From Phytophthora hibernalis (lineage: Eukaryota > Oomycota > Peronosporomycetes > Peronosporales > Peronosporaceae): a stretch of DNA of 64,000 nucleotides. The stretch spans positions 1-64,000 of the forward strand of contig JAAKBF010000193.1 in NCBI GenBank assembly GCA_012656075.1. The letters are read 5' to 3'. This document shows positions 1 through 11,831 of the stretch, piece after piece. Every line of letters begins with the position of its first letter. The first letter of the stretch is position 1. A program made the position numbers and the translations under genes. Under the pieces are notes generated by a model that saw nothing but the letters and a program-made list of their open reading frames with translations, was not told the origin of the DNA and searched no databases.

Positions 1-108
1 CGGTTAAATTCCCTCAAGCGCACTTTGGCAGAGATATCACGGCATTTCCTCCTTCGTTTTCGCTCCAGTTCAAGGGCATCGAGGTCGACGTAGCGCTCTT
101 CTACCGAA
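1..108 (+). pseudogene. 3' end of a decayed SANT-like ORF (outermost visible copy)
   Basis: This is the C-terminal part of the 84-aa frame found in every monomer. One T is missing from the run in the codons for RTFG, shifting the frame, and the TGA stop has become CGA. It is the only decayed copy of this frame seen; the start lies outside the window. Confidence 0.8.
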
Positions 109-861
109 AATCCGACGTCCCAATTCAGAATCGTTTGACAGGCGCCAGTGTGGTGTTGTGATTCACAGAAAACGTCGTTAGTTCGGCTTCCACGCAACAG
201 CACAACAATTCGCCCAGTCAGGTCGGCAATGTTGGGCTTGCGCAGGGTTCCTGTCGGTTCCCTTTGCGGTTCACCCCAGCCGGGGTTCAGTTGAGTGTTG
301 TTCCCAACAAGTATCAAACTCCAAACTCCTCCAGAGACTCGCCTGAGCGGGGCAGTCTCCGTGTAATACCCTGTCCCTCCACCAAAGGATGGACGGCAGC
401 GCGCGAGCGCGTTTACAGGTCGCCAGGCGCAGATTACGCCCAGCTAGGAGGTTACGGTGTCCTGGGTTGTGCAGACCCACCGGCTCGTCGAATCGACAAG
501 ACTTGTCTTCGCTTGATTTCTAAATTTTTGCTAAATCCGGTTGGATCGACCAATAGCATTCAATTTAACCACGGGTATCTTATTGCGAACTTTTCAGCCA
601 ATGATTCTGCATTGTTGCCAAGTTGCTCAAATTTGAAAAAGCGTGGGATAACACTCTAAAATAGAATAGTTTAGATCACTTGAGTAAAAAGTATGCCAGC
701 CTCCAAATAGACTACGGGAAAATCTGCTGCAAATCATTACCAAGATCTTGGCATTCAGTTTTCAGACGACTTATCTGCAGTGGAAGGAATGCTGTACTGC
801 AAATACGGACAACGACATACAAAGCCGGCGAATCTGTGATCATACTGAGTAGTGTGGCCCA

Positions 862-1116
862 ATGCCTCGCACTACAATCCTGGAGGATGAAGACCAGCTG
901 CTAGTGCAGCTAGCACGCCCGTATGCAGACCAAGGGGTCCAGATTGTTTGGCGTCATGTGGCTCAAAAGATGTATCGGTGGAAACGCAGCCCACAGGAGC
1001 TAGCACAACGGTTAAATTCCCTCAAGCGCACTTTTGGCAGAGATATCACGGCATTTCCTCCTTCGTTTTCGCTCCAGTTCAAGGGCATCGAGGTCGACGT
1101 AGCGCTCTTCTACTGA
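862..1116 (+). CDS. SANT/Myb-like small protein encoded in the satellite monomer (left copy 1)
   Basis: This 84-aa frame recurs with the same length in 43 monomers. Residues 8-58 fit a SANT/Myb helix-turn-helix pattern: an acidic EDEDQLL start of helix 1, tryptophan W30 opening helix 2, and RS at 42-43 leading into a basic helix 3 (RLNSLKRTFG, 50-59). The tail FPPSF (65-69) resembles the FP..F block that follows SANT domains in oomycete proteins, as far as I remember the family. The first Myb tryptophan is absent. A lone SANT repeat this short would be a DNA- or chromatin-binding module without an obvious effector domain. The ATG is the only one giving the full domain. Expression is not shown. 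It could be a captured gene fragment that stays open because copies are homogenised. In this copy the linked trinucleotide is GGG and the spacer variant is C3. Confidence 0.45.
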   Translation: MPRTTILEDEDQLLVQLARPYADQGVQIVWRHVAQKMYRWKRSPQELAQRLNSLKRTFGRDITAFPPSFSLQFKGIEVDVALFY

Positions 1117-1870
1117 AAATCCGACGTCCCAATTCAGAATCGTTTGACAGGCGCCAGTGTGGTGTTGTGATTCACAGAAAACGTCGTTAGTTCGGCTTCC
1201 ACGCAACAGCACAACAATTCGCCCAGTCAGGTCGGCAATGTTGGGCTTGCGCAGGGTTCCTGTCGGTTCCCTTTGCGGTTCACCCAGCCGGGGTTCAGTT
1301 GAGTGTTGTTCCCAACAAGTACCAAGCTCCAAACTCTCCAGAGACTCGCCTGAGCGGGGCAGTCTCCGTGCAATACCCTGTGCCCTCCACCAAAGGATGG
1401 ACGGCAGCGCGCGAGCGCGTTTACAGGTCGCCAGGCGCAGATTACGCCCAGCTAGGAGGTTACGGTGTCCTGGGTTGTGCAGACCCACCGGCTCGTCGAA
1501 TCGACAAGACTTGTCTTCGCTTGATTTCTAAATTTTTGCTAAATCCGGTTGGATCGACCAATAGCATTCAATTTAACCACGGGTATCTTATTGCGAACTT
1601 TTCAGCCAATGATTCTGCATTGTTGCCAAGTTGCTCAAATTTGAAAAAGCGTGGGATAACACTCTAAAATAGAATAGTTTAGATCACTTGAGTAAAGTAT
1701 GCCAGCCTCCAAATAGACTACGGGAAAATCTGCTGCAAATCATTACCAAGATCTTGGCATTCAGTTTTCAGACGACTTATCTGCAGTGGAAGGAATGCTG
1801 TACTGCAAATACGGACAACGACATACAAAGCCGGCGAATCTGTGATCATACTGAGTAGTAAAGTGGCCCA

Positions 1871-2125
1871 ATGCCTCGCACTACAATCCTGGAGGATGAA
1901 GACCAGCTGCTAGTGCAGCTAGCACGCCCGTATGCAGACCAAGGGGTCCAGATTGTTTGGCGTCATGTGGCTCAAAAGATGTATCGGTGGAAACGCAGCC
2001 CACAGGAGCTAGCACAACGGTTAAATTCCCTCAAGCGCACTTTTGGCAGAGATATCACGGCATTTCCTCCTTCGTTTTCGCTCCAGTTCAAGGGCATCGA
2101 GGTCGACGTAGCGCTCTTCTACTGA
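1871..2125 (+). CDS. SANT-like small protein, left copy 2
   Basis: Same protein as the 862 copy. Linked variants downstream: GGG at ~2230 and C4 spacer at ~2590. Confidence 0.42.
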   Translation: MPRTTILEDEDQLLVQLARPYADQGVQIVWRHVAQKMYRWKRSPQELAQRLNSLKRTFGRDITAFPPSFSLQFKGIEVDVALFY

Positions 2126-2166
2126 AAATCCGACGTCCCAATTCAGAATCGTTTGACAGGCGCCAG

Positions 2167-2532
2167 TGTGGTGTTGTGATTCACAGAAAACGTCGTTAGT
2201 TCGGCTTCCACGCAACAGCACAACAATTCGCCCAGTCAGGTCGGCAATGTTGGGCTTGCGCAGGGTTCCTGTCGGTTCCCTTTGCGGTTCACCCCAGCCG
2301 GGGTTCAGTTGAGTGTTGTTCCCAACAAGTATCAAGCTCCAAACTCTCCAGAGACTCGCCTGAGCGGGGCAGTCTCCGTGCAATACCCTGTGCCCTCCAC
2401 CAAAGGATGGACGGCAGCGCGCGAGCGCGTTTACAGGTCGCCAGGCGCAGATTACGCCCAGCTAGGAGGTTACGGTGTCCTGGGTTGTGCAGACCCACCG
2501 GCTCGTCGAATCGACAAGACTTGTCTTCGCTT
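2167..2532 (-). repeat. LTR-derived segment of a monomer (representative copy)
   Basis: On the minus strand this reads from AAGCGAAGACAAG to CACAACACCACA. It matches 18554-18919, the 3' part of the Gypsy LTR, over exactly 366 bp with about 11 substitutions and no net length change. On the minus strand the match is followed by C and TGGCGCC (GGCGCCA at 2159-2165 on +), where the Gypsy has AC and TGGTGCC. It contains a hairpin (ACCCC/GGGGT, 4-nt loop) and the hyphenated palindrome GTCGA-T-TCGAC. The equivalent segment is present in every complete monomer. Confidence 0.88.
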
Positions 2533-2881
2533 GATTTCTAAATTTTTGCTAAATCCGGTTGGATCGACCAATAGCATTCAATTTAACCACGGGGTATCTT
2601 ATTGCGAACTTTTCAGCCAATGATTCTGCATTGTTGCCAAGTTGCTCAAATTTGAAAAAGCGTGGGATAACACTCTAAAATAGAATAGTTTAGATCACTT
2701 GAGTAAAGTATGCCAGCCTCCAAATAGACTACGGGAAAATCTGCTGCAAATCATTACCAAGATCTTGGCATTCAGTTTTCAGACGACTTATCTGCAGTGG
2801 AAGGAATGCTGTACTGCAAATACGGACAACGACATACAAAGCCGGCGAATCTGTGATCATACTGAGTAGTAAAGTGGCCCA

Positions 2882-3136
2882 ATGCCTCGCACTACAATCC
2901 TGGAGGATGAAGACCAGCTGCTAGTGCAGCTAGCACGCCCGTATGCAGACCAAGGGGTCCAGATTGTTTGGCGTCATGTGGCTCAAAAGATGTATCGGTG
3001 GAAACGCAGCCCACAGGAGCTAGCACAACGGTTAAATTCCCTCAAGCGCACTTTTGGCAGAGATATCACGGCATTTCCTCCTTCGTTTTCGCTCCAGTTC
3101 AAGGGCATCGAGGTCGACGTAGCGCTCTTCTACTGA
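2882..3136 (+). CDS. SANT-like small protein, left copy 3
   Basis: Same protein. Linked variants: GGG at ~3241, C4 spacer. Confidence 0.42.
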   Translation: MPRTTILEDEDQLLVQLARPYADQGVQIVWRHVAQKMYRWKRSPQELAQRLNSLKRTFGRDITAFPPSFSLQFKGIEVDVALFY

Positions 3137-3892
3137 AAATCCGACGTCCCAATTCAGAATCGTTTGACAGGCGCCAGTGTGGTGTTGTGATTCACAGAAA
3201 ACGTCGTTAGTTCGGCTTCCACGCAACAGCACAACAATTCGCCCAGTCAGGTCGGCAATGTTGGGCTTGCGCAGGGTTCCTGTCGGTTCCCTTTGCGGTT
3301 CACCCCAGCCGGGGTTCAGTTGAGTGTTGTTCCCAACAAGTACCAAGCTCCAAACTCTCCAGAGACTCGCCTGAGCGGGGCAGTCTCCGTGCAATACCCT
3401 GTGCCCTCCTCCAAAGGATGGACGGCAGCGCGCGAGCGCGTTTACAGGTCACCAGGCGCAGATTACGCCCAGCTAGGAGGTTACGGTGTCCTGGGTTGTG
3501 CAGACCCACCGGCTCGTCGAATCGACAAGACTTGTCTTCGCTTGATTTCTAAATTTTTGCTAAATCCGGTTGGATCGACCAATAGCATTCAATTTAACCA
3601 CGGGGTATCTTATTGCGAACTTTTCAGCCAATGATTCTGCATTGTTGCCAAGTTGCTCAAATTTGAAAAAGCGTGGGATAACACTCTAAAATAGAATAGT
3701 TTAGATCACTTGAGTAAAGTATGCCAGCCTCCAAATAGACTACGGGAAAATCTGCTGCAAATCATTACCAAGATCTTGGCATTCAGTTTTCAGACGACTT
3801 ATCTGCAGTGGAAGGAATGCTGTACTGCAAATACGGACAACGACATACAAAGCCGGCGAATCTGTGATCATACTGAGTAGTAAAGTGGCCCA

Positions 3893-4147
3893 ATGCCTCG
3901 CACTACAATCCTGGAGGATGAAGACCAGCTGCTAGTGCAGCTAGCACGCCCGTATGCAGACCAAGGGGTCCAGATTGTTTGGCGTCATGTGGCTCAAAAG
4001 ATGTATCGGTGGAAACGCAGCCCACAGGAGCTAGCACAACGGTTAAATTCCCTCAAGCGCACTTTTGGCAGAGATATCACGGCATTTCCTCCTTCGTTTT
4101 CGCTCCAGTTCAAGGGCATCGAGGTCGACGTAGCGCTCTTCTACTGA
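3893..4147 (+). CDS. SANT-like small protein, left copy 4
   Basis: Same protein. Linked variants: GGG at ~4252 (last GGG copy on this side), C4 spacer. Confidence 0.42.
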   Translation: MPRTTILEDEDQLLVQLARPYADQGVQIVWRHVAQKMYRWKRSPQELAQRLNSLKRTFGRDITAFPPSFSLQFKGIEVDVALFY

Positions 4148-4903
4148 AAATCCGACGTCCCAATTCAGAATCGTTTGACAGGCGCCAGTGTGGTGTTGTG
4201 ATTCACAGAAAACGTCGTTAGTTCGGCTTCCACGCAACAGCACAACAATTCGCCCAGTCAGGTCGGCAATGTTGGGCTTGCGCAGGGTTCCTGTCGGTTC
4301 CCTTTGCGGTTCACCCCAGCCGGGGTTCAGTTGAGTGTTGTTCCCAACAAGTACCAAGCTCCAAACTCTCCAGAGACTCGCCTGAGCGGGGCAGTCTCCG
4401 TGCAATACCCTGTGCCCTCCTCCAAAGGATGGACGGCAGCGCGCGAGCGCGTTTACAGGTCACCAGGCGCAGATTACGCCCAGCTAGGAGGTTACGGTGT
4501 CCTGGGTTGTGCAGACCCACCGGCTCGTCGAATCGACAAGACTTGTCTTCGCTTGATTTCTAAATTTTTGCTAAATCCGGTTGGATCGACCAATAGCATT
4601 CAATTTAACCACGGGGTATCTTATTGCGAACTTTTCAGCCAATGATTCTGCATTGTTGCCAAGTTGCTCAAATTTGAAAAAGCGTGGGATAACACTCTAA
4701 AATAGAATAGTTTAGATCACTTGAGTAAAGTATGCCAGCCTCCAAATAGACTACGGGAAAATCTGCTGCAAATCATTACCAAGATCTTGGCATTCAGTTT
4801 TCAGACGACTTATCTGCAGTGGAAGGAATGCTGTACTGCAAATACGGACAACGACATACAAAGCCGGCGAATCTGTGATCATACTGAGTAGTAAAGTGGC
4901 CCA

Positions 4904-5158
4904 ATGCCTCGCACTACAATCCTGGAGGATGAAGACCAGCTGCTAGTGCAGCTAGCACGCCCGTATGCAGACCAAGGGGTCCAGATTGTTTGGCGTCATG
5001 TGGCTCAAAAGATGTATCGGTGGAAACGCAGCCCACAGGAGCTAGCACAACGGTTAAATTCCCTCAAGCGCACTTTTGGCAGAGATATCACGGCATTTCC
5101 TCCTTCGTTTTCGCTCCAGTTCAAGGGCATCGAGGTCGACGTAGCGCTCTTCTACTGA
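4904..5158 (+). CDS. SANT-like small protein, left copy 5
   Basis: Same protein. The linked trinucleotide at ~5264 is the intermediate CGG, seen only in this copy of the left array. Confidence 0.42.
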   Translation: MPRTTILEDEDQLLVQLARPYADQGVQIVWRHVAQKMYRWKRSPQELAQRLNSLKRTFGRDITAFPPSFSLQFKGIEVDVALFY

Positions 5159-5914
5159 AAATCCGACGTCCCAATTCAGAATCGTTTGACAGGCGCCAGT
5201 GTGGTGTTGTGATTCACAGAAAACGTCGTTAGTTCGGCTTCCACGCAACAGCACAACAATTCGCCGAGTCAGGTCGGCAATGTTGGGCTTGCGCAGGGTT
5301 CCTGTCGGTTCCCTTTGCGGTTCACCCCAGCCGGGGTTCAGTTGAGTGTTGTTCCCAACAAGTACCAAGCTCCAAACTCTCCAGAGACTCGCCTGAGCGG
5401 GGCAGTCTCCGTGCAATACCCTGTGCCCTCCTCCAAAGGATGGACGGCAGCGCGCGAGCGCGTTTACAGGTCACCAGGCGCAGATTACGCCCAGCTAGGA
5501 GGTTACGGTGTCCTGGGTTGTGCAGACCCACCGGCTCGTCGAATCGACAAGACTTGTCTTCGCTTGATTTCTAAATTTTTGCTAAATCCGGTTGGATCGA
5601 CCAATAGCATTCAATTTAACCACGGGGTATCTTATTGCGAACTTTTCAGCCAATGATTCTGCATTGTTGCCAAGTTGCTCAAATTTGAAAAAGCGTGGGA
5701 TAACACTCTAAAATAGAATAGTTTAGATCACTTGAGTAAAGTATGCCAGCCTCCAAATAGACTACGGGAAAATCTGCTGCAAATCATTACCAAGATCTTG
5801 GCATTCAGTTTTCAGACGACTTATCTGCAGTGGAAGGAATGCTGTACTGCAAATACGGACAACGACATACAAAGCCGGCGAATCTGTGATCATACTGAGT
5901 AGTAAAGTGGCCCA

Positions 5915-6169
5915 ATGCCTCGCACTACAATCCTGGAGGATGAAGACCAGCTGCTAGTGCAGCTAGCACGCCCGTATGCAGACCAAGGGGTCCAGATTGT
6001 TTGGCGTCATGTGGCTCAAAAGATGTATCGGTGGAAACGCAGCCCACAGGAGCTAGCACAACGGTTAAATTCCCTCAAGCGCACTTTTGGCAGAGATATC
6101 ACGGCATTTCCTCCTTCGTTTTCGCTCCAGTTCAAGGGCATCGAGGTCGACGTAGCGCTCTTCTACTGA
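5915..6169 (+). CDS. SANT-like small protein, left copy 6
   Basis: Same protein. First left copy with the CGA trinucleotide (~6274); C4 spacer. Confidence 0.42.
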   Translation: MPRTTILEDEDQLLVQLARPYADQGVQIVWRHVAQKMYRWKRSPQELAQRLNSLKRTFGRDITAFPPSFSLQFKGIEVDVALFY

Positions 6170-6925
6170 AAATCCGACGTCCCAATTCAGAATCGTTTGA
6201 CAGGCGCCAGTGTGGTGTTGTGATTCACAGAAAACGTCGTTAGTTCGGCTTCCACGCAACAGCACAACAATTCGTCGAGTCAGGTCGGCAATGTTGGGCT
6301 TGCGCAGGGTTCCTGTCGGTTCCCTTTGCGGTTCACCCCAGCCGGGGTTCAGTTGAGTGTTGTTCCCAACAAGTACCAAGCTCCAAACTCTCCAGAGACT
6401 CGCCTGAGCGGGGCAGTCTCCGTGCAATACCCTGTGCCCTCCTCCAAAGGATGGACGGCAGCGCGCGAGCGCGTTTACAGGTCACCAGGCGCAGATTACG
6501 CCCAGCTAGGAGGTTACGGTGTCCTGGGTTGTGCAGACCCACCGGCTCGTCGAATCGACAAGACTTGTCTTCGCTTGATTTCTAAATTTTTGCTAAATCC
6601 GGTTGGATCGACCAATAGCATTCAATTTAACCACGGGGTATCTTATTGCGAACTTTTCAGCCAATGATTCTGCATTGTTGCCAAGTTGCTCAAATTTGAA
6701 AAAGCGTGGGATAACACTCTAAAATAGAATAGTTTAGATCACTTGAGTAAAGTATGCCAGCCTCCAAATAGACTACGGGAAAATCTGCTGCAAATCATTA
6801 CCAAGATCTTGGCATTCAGTTTTCAGACGACTTATCTGCAGTGGAAGGAATGCTGTACTGCAAATACGGACAACGACATACAAAGCCGGCGAATCTGTGA
6901 TCATACTGAGTAGTAAAGTGGCCCA

Positions 6926-7180
6926 ATGCCTCGCACTACAATCCTGGAGGATGAAGACCAGCTGCTAGTGCAGCTAGCACGCCCGTATGCAGACCAAGGG
7001 GTCCAGATTGTTTGGCGTCATGTGGCTCAAAAGATGTATCGGTGGAAACGCAGCCCACAGGAGCTAGCACAACGGTTAAATTCCCTCAAGCGCACTTTTG
7101 GCAGAGATATCACGGCATTTCCTCCTTCGTTTTCGCTCCAGTTCAAGGGCATCGAGGTCGACGTAGCGCTCTTCTACTGA
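6926..7180 (+). CDS. SANT-like small protein, left copy 7
   Basis: Same protein. CGA state. The monomer downstream carries CACCAAAGG (~7453) instead of CTCCAAAGG, a variant shared with copy 8 and with the outermost copies. Confidence 0.42.
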   Translation: MPRTTILEDEDQLLVQLARPYADQGVQIVWRHVAQKMYRWKRSPQELAQRLNSLKRTFGRDITAFPPSFSLQFKGIEVDVALFY

Positions 7181-7936
7181 AAATCCGACGTCCCAATTCA
7201 GAATCGTTTGACAGGCGCCAGTGTGGTGTTGTGATTCACAGAAAACGTCGTTAGTTCGGCTTCCACGCAACAGCACAACAATTCGTCGAGTCAGGTCGGC
7301 AATGTTGGGCTTGCGCAGGGTTCCTGTCGGTTCCCTTTGCGGTTCACCCCAGCCGGGGTTCAGTTGAGTGTTGTTCCCAACAAGTACCAAGCTCCAAACT
7401 CTCCAGAGACTCGCCTGAGCGGGGCAGTCTCCGTGCAATACCCTGTGCCCTCCACCAAAGGATGGACGGCAGCGCGCGAGCGCGTTTACAGGTCACCAGG
7501 CGCAGATTACGCCCAGCTAGGAGGTTACGGTGTCCTGGGTTGTGCAGACCCACCGGCTCGTCGAATCGACAAGACTTGTCTTCGCTTGATTTCTAAATTT
7601 TTGCTAAATCCGGTTGGATCGACCAATAGCATTCAATTTAACCACGGGGTATCTTATTGCGAACTTTTCAGCCAATGATTCTGCATTGTTGCCAAGTTGC
7701 TCAAATTTGAAAAAGCGTGGGATAACACTCTAAAATAGAATAGTTTAGATCACTTGAGTAAAGTATGCCAGCCTCCAAATAGACTACGGGAAAATCTGCT
7801 GCAAATCATTACCAAGATCTTGGCATTCAGTTTTCAGACGACTTATCTGCAGTGGAAGGAATGCTGTACTGCAAATACGGACAACGACATACAAAGCCGG
7901 CGAATCTGTGATCATACTGAGTAGTAAAGTGGCCCA

Positions 7937-8191
7937 ATGCCTCGCACTACAATCCTGGAGGATGAAGACCAGCTGCTAGTGCAGCTAGCACGCCCGTATG
8001 CAGACCAAGGGGTCCAGATTGTTTGGCGTCATGTGGCTCAAAAGATGTATCGGTGGAAACGCAGCCCACAGGAGCTAGCACAACGGTTAAATTCCCTCAA
8101 GCGCACTTTTGGCAGAGATATCACGGCATTTCCTCCTTCGTTTTCGCTCCAGTTCAAGGGCATCGAGGTCGACGTAGCGCTCTTCTACTGA
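7937..8191 (+). CDS. SANT-like small protein, left copy 8
   Basis: Same protein. CGA state, CACCAAAGG variant at ~8463, C4 spacer. Confidence 0.42.
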   Translation: MPRTTILEDEDQLLVQLARPYADQGVQIVWRHVAQKMYRWKRSPQELAQRLNSLKRTFGRDITAFPPSFSLQFKGIEVDVALFY

Positions 8192-8947
8192 AAATCCGAC
8201 GTCCCAATTCAGAATCGTTTGACAGGCGCCAGTGTGGTGTTGTGATTCACAGAAAACGTCGTTAGTTCGGCTTCCACGCAACAGCACAACAATTCGTCGA
8301 GTCAGGTCGGCAATGTTGGGCTTGCGCAGGGTTCCTGTCGGTTCCCTTTGCGGTTCACCCCAGCCGGGGTTCAGTTGAGTGTTGTTCCCAACAAGTACCA
8401 AGCTCCAAACTCTCCAGAGACTCGCCTGAGCGGGGCAGTCTCCGTGCAATACCCTGTGCCCTCCACCAAAGGATGGACGGCAGCGCGCGAGCGCGTTTAC
8501 AGGTCACCAGGCGCAGATTACGCCCAGCTAGGAGGTTACGGTGTCCTGGGTTGTGCAGACCCACCGGCTCGTCGAATCGACAAGACTTGTCTTCGCTTGA
8601 TTTCTAAATTTTTGCTAAATCCGGTTGGATCGACCAATAGCATTCAATTTAACCACGGGGTATCTTATTGCGAACTTTTCAGCCAATGATTCTGCATTGT
8701 TGCCAAGTTGCTCAAATTTGAAAAAGCGTGGGATAACACTCTAAAATAGAATAGTTTAGATCACTTGAGTAAAGTATGCCAGCCTCCAAATAGACTACGG
8801 GAAAATCTGCTGCAAATCATTACCAAGATCTTGGCATTCAGTTTTCAGACGACTTATCTGCAGTGGAAGGAATGCTGTACTGCAAATACGGACAACGACA
8901 TACAAAGCCGGCGAATCTGTGATCATACTGAGTAGTAAAGTGGCCCA

Positions 8948-9202
8948 ATGCCTCGCACTACAATCCTGGAGGATGAAGACCAGCTGCTAGTGCAGCTAGC
9001 ACGCCCGTATGCAGACCAAGGGGTCCAGATTGTTTGGCGTCATGTGGCTCAAAAGATGTATCGGTGGAAACGCAGCCCACAGGAGCTAGCACAACGGTTA
9101 AATTCCCTCAAGCGCACTTTTGGCAGAGATATCACGGCATTTCCTCCTTCGTTTTCGCTCCAGTTCAAGGGCATCGAGGTCGACGTAGCGCTCTTCTACT
9201 GA
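8948..9202 (+). CDS. SANT-like small protein, left copy 9
   Basis: Same protein. CGA state, C4 spacer at ~9667, which is the last long-type monomer on this side. Confidence 0.42.
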   Translation: MPRTTILEDEDQLLVQLARPYADQGVQIVWRHVAQKMYRWKRSPQELAQRLNSLKRTFGRDITAFPPSFSLQFKGIEVDVALFY

Positions 9203-9958
9203 AAATCCGACGTCCCAATTCAGAATCGTTTGACAGGCGCCAGTGTGGTGTTGTGATTCACAGAAAACGTCGTTAGTTCGGCTTCCACGCAACAGCACAA
9301 CAATTCGTCGAGTCAGGTCGGCAATGTTGGGCTTGCGCAGGGTTCCTGTCGGTTCCCTTTGCGGTTCACCCCAGCCGGGGTTCAGTTGAGTGTTGTTCCC
9401 AACAAGTACCAAGCTCCAAACTCTCCAGAGACTCGCCTGAGCGGGGCAGTCTCCGTGCAATACCCTGTGCCCTCCTCCAAAGGATGGACGGCAGCGCGCG
9501 AGCGCGTTTACAGGTCACCAGGCGCAGATTACGCCCAGCTAGGAGGTTACGGTGTCCTGGGTTGTGCAGACCCACCGGCTCGTCGAATCGACAAGACTTG
9601 TCTTCGCTTGATTTCTAAATTTTTGCTAAATCCGGTTGGATCGACCAATAGCATTCAATTTAACCACGGGGTATCTTATTGCGAACTTTTCAGCCAATGA
9701 TTCTGCATTGTTGCCAAGTTGCTCAAATTTGAAAAAGCGTGGGATAACACTCTAAAATAGAATAGTTTAGATCACTTGAGTAAAGTATGCCAGCCTCCAA
9801 ATAGACTACGGGAAAATCTGCTGCAAATCATTACCAAGATCTTGGCATTCAGTTTTCAGACGACTTATCTGCAGTGGAAGGAATGCTGTACTGCAAATAC
9901 GGACAACGACATACAAAGCCGGCGAATCTGTGATCATACTGAGTAGTAAAGTGGCCCA

Positions 9959-10213
9959 ATGCCTCGCACTACAATCCTGGAGGATGAAGACCAGCTGCTA
10001 GTGCAGCTAGCACGCCCGTATGCAGACCAAGGGGTCCAGATTGTTTGGCGTCATGTGGCTCAAAAGATGTATCGGTGGAAACGCAGCCCACAGGAGCTAG
10101 CACAACGGTTAAATTCCCTCAAGCGCACTTTTGGCAGAGATATCACGGCATTTCCTCCTTCGTTTTCGCTCCAGTTCAAGGGCATCGAGGTCGACGTAGC
10201 GCTCTTCTACTGA
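9959..10213 (+). CDS. SANT-like small protein, left copy 10
   Basis: Same protein. CGA state. The spacer at ~10670 is the short A type, and single-base deletions at ~10428 and ~10630 lie outside the ORF. Confidence 0.42.
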   Translation: MPRTTILEDEDQLLVQLARPYADQGVQIVWRHVAQKMYRWKRSPQELAQRLNSLKRTFGRDITAFPPSFSLQFKGIEVDVALFY

Positions 10214-10956
10214 AAATCCGACGTCCCAATTCAGAATCGTTTGACAGGCGCCAGTGTGGTGTTGTGATTCACAGAAAACGTCGTTAGTTCGGCTTCCACG
10301 CAACAGCACAACAATTCGTCGAGTCAGGTCGGCAATGTTGGGCTTGCGCAGGGTTCCTGTCGGTTCCCTTTGCGGTTCACCCCAGCCGGGGTTCAGTTGA
10401 GTGTTGTTCCCAACAAGTACCAAGCTCAAACTCTCCAGAGACTCGCCTGAGCGGGGCAGTCTCCGTGCAATACCCTGTGCCCTCCTCCAAAGGATGGACG
10501 GCAGCGCGCGAGCGCGTTTACAGGTCACCAGGCGCAGATTACGCCCAGCTAGGAGGTTACGGTGTCCTGGGTTGTGCAGACCCACCGGCTCGTCGAATCG
10601 ACAAGACTTGTCTTCGCTTGATTTCTAAATTTTGCTAAATCCGGTTGGATCGACCAATAGCATTCAATTTGTCTTCTTGCGAATTTGTCAGCCAATGATT
10701 CTGCATTGTTGCCAAGTTGCTCAAATTTGAAAAATCGTGGGATAACACTCTAAAATAGAATAGTTTAGATCACTTGAGTAAAGTATGCCAGCCTCCAAAT
10801 CGACTACGGGAAAATCTGCTGCAAATCATTACCAAGATCTTGGCATTCAGTTTTCAGACGACTTATCTGCAGTGGAAGGAATGCTGTACTGCAAATACGG
10901 ACAACGACATACAAAGCCGGCGAATCTGTGATCATACTGAGTAGTAAAGTGGCCCA

Positions 10957-11211
10957 ATGCCTCGCACTACAATCCTGGAGGATGAAGACCAGCTGCTAGT
11001 GCAGCTAGCACGCCCGTATGCAGACCAAGGGGTCCAGATTGTTTGGCGTCATGTGGCTCAAAAGATGTATCGGTGGAAACGCAGCCCACAGGAGCTAGCA
11101 CAACGGTTAAATTCCCTCAAGCGCACTTTTGGCAGAGATATCACGGCATTTCCTCCTTCGTTTTCGCTCCAGTTCAAGGGCATCGAGGTCGACGTAGCGC
11201 TCTTCTACTGA
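10957..11211 (+). CDS. SANT-like small protein, left copy 11 (last before the transposons)
   Basis: Same protein. CGA state at ~11317. The monomer is cut off at 11477 by foreign sequence. Confidence 0.42.
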   Translation: MPRTTILEDEDQLLVQLARPYADQGVQIVWRHVAQKMYRWKRSPQELAQRLNSLKRTFGRDITAFPPSFSLQFKGIEVDVALFY

Positions 11212-11477
11212 AAATCCGACGTCCCAATTCAGAATCGTTTGACAGGCGCCAGTGTGGTGTTGTGATTCTCAGAAAACGTCGTTAGTTCGGCTTCCACGCA
11301 ACAGCACAACAATTCGTCGAGTCAGGTCGGCAATGTTGGGCTTGCGCAGGGTTCCTGTCGGTTCCCTTTGCGGTTCACCCCAGCCGGGGTTCAGTTGAGT
11401 GTTGTTCCCAACAAGTACCAAGCTCAAACTCTCCAGAGACTCGCCTGAGCGGGGCAGTCTCCGTGCAATACCCTGTG

Positions 11478-11831
11478 GGCCAAAGACGAGCTGACTCATT
11501 ACTGTGAGTTATTTCCGTGCAGTACACCCACGGCCTTCGTTGCTGCAGAACAGCTCTCGATGTGGTGTGCGAGATTTGAGTTCCCAAGTCACTAGTGTCA
11601 GACCAAGGAAGACACTTTCGAAACGAAACAGTGAAGCACTTGTGTGCACGAATGAAAATCGAGCAGGAATTCTCGCCGGTGTACTCCCCGTGGCTCAACG
11701 GGATGGTGGAGAGACTCAACAAAGATGTTCTACAAGTGCTGCGAGCCCTCCTGCTGGAGTATGACCTCGACTTTCATGAATGGCCTTATCTCTTGCCGGT
11801 GCTACAAGGGCATGCGTCAGGTGGCTTCTAG
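11478..11831 (+). pseudogene. Gypsy integrase core-domain fragment
   Basis: Translation gives an rve-type integrase core. An open stretch from 11479 includes KDELTHYCELF with the first catalytic Asp. After a one-base frameshift near 11590 the frame continues with SDQGRHFRNE (second Asp) and SPWLNGMVERLN (Glu). Exactly 35 residues separate the second Asp from the Glu, the DD35E spacing of retroviral-type integrases. The enzyme would insert retrotransposon cDNA into host DNA. The zinc-binding N-terminus and the rest of pol are missing, and the frame stops at 11829-11831 soon after VLQGH. It abuts the broken monomer, so 11477/11478 is a rearrangement breakpoint. It cannot be assigned to either Gypsy element in the spacer, both of which lack integrase. 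Confidence 0.9.

Larger units (their letters stand above)
1..11477 (+). repeat. Left head-to-tail array of ~1.0 kb LTR/SANT monomers
   Basis: About 11.4 monomers follow one another in one orientation, with SANT ORF starts 1009, 1011 (eight times) and 998 bp apart. Each monomer contains an 84-aa SANT-like frame, a PBS-like TGGCGCC, a 366-bp segment shared with the Gypsy LTR at 18293-18919, and an AT-richer stretch leading to the next ORF. The copy at the left edge is the most diverged, while copies 3-9 are almost identical. The last monomer is a shorter variant, and the array stops inside a monomer at 11477, where Gypsy integrase sequence begins. Orientation is opposite to the array at 32850-64000. 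The array continues beyond base 1. Confidence 0.97.

Noticed and set aside
1..11477. Other long frames in each monomer (69, 80, 113-131, 120 and 158 codons) as genes
   Set aside because: They overlap one another and the SANT frame, their lengths and ends change with single-base indels between copies, and most lie in the LTR-like part. No domain was recognised in any of them.
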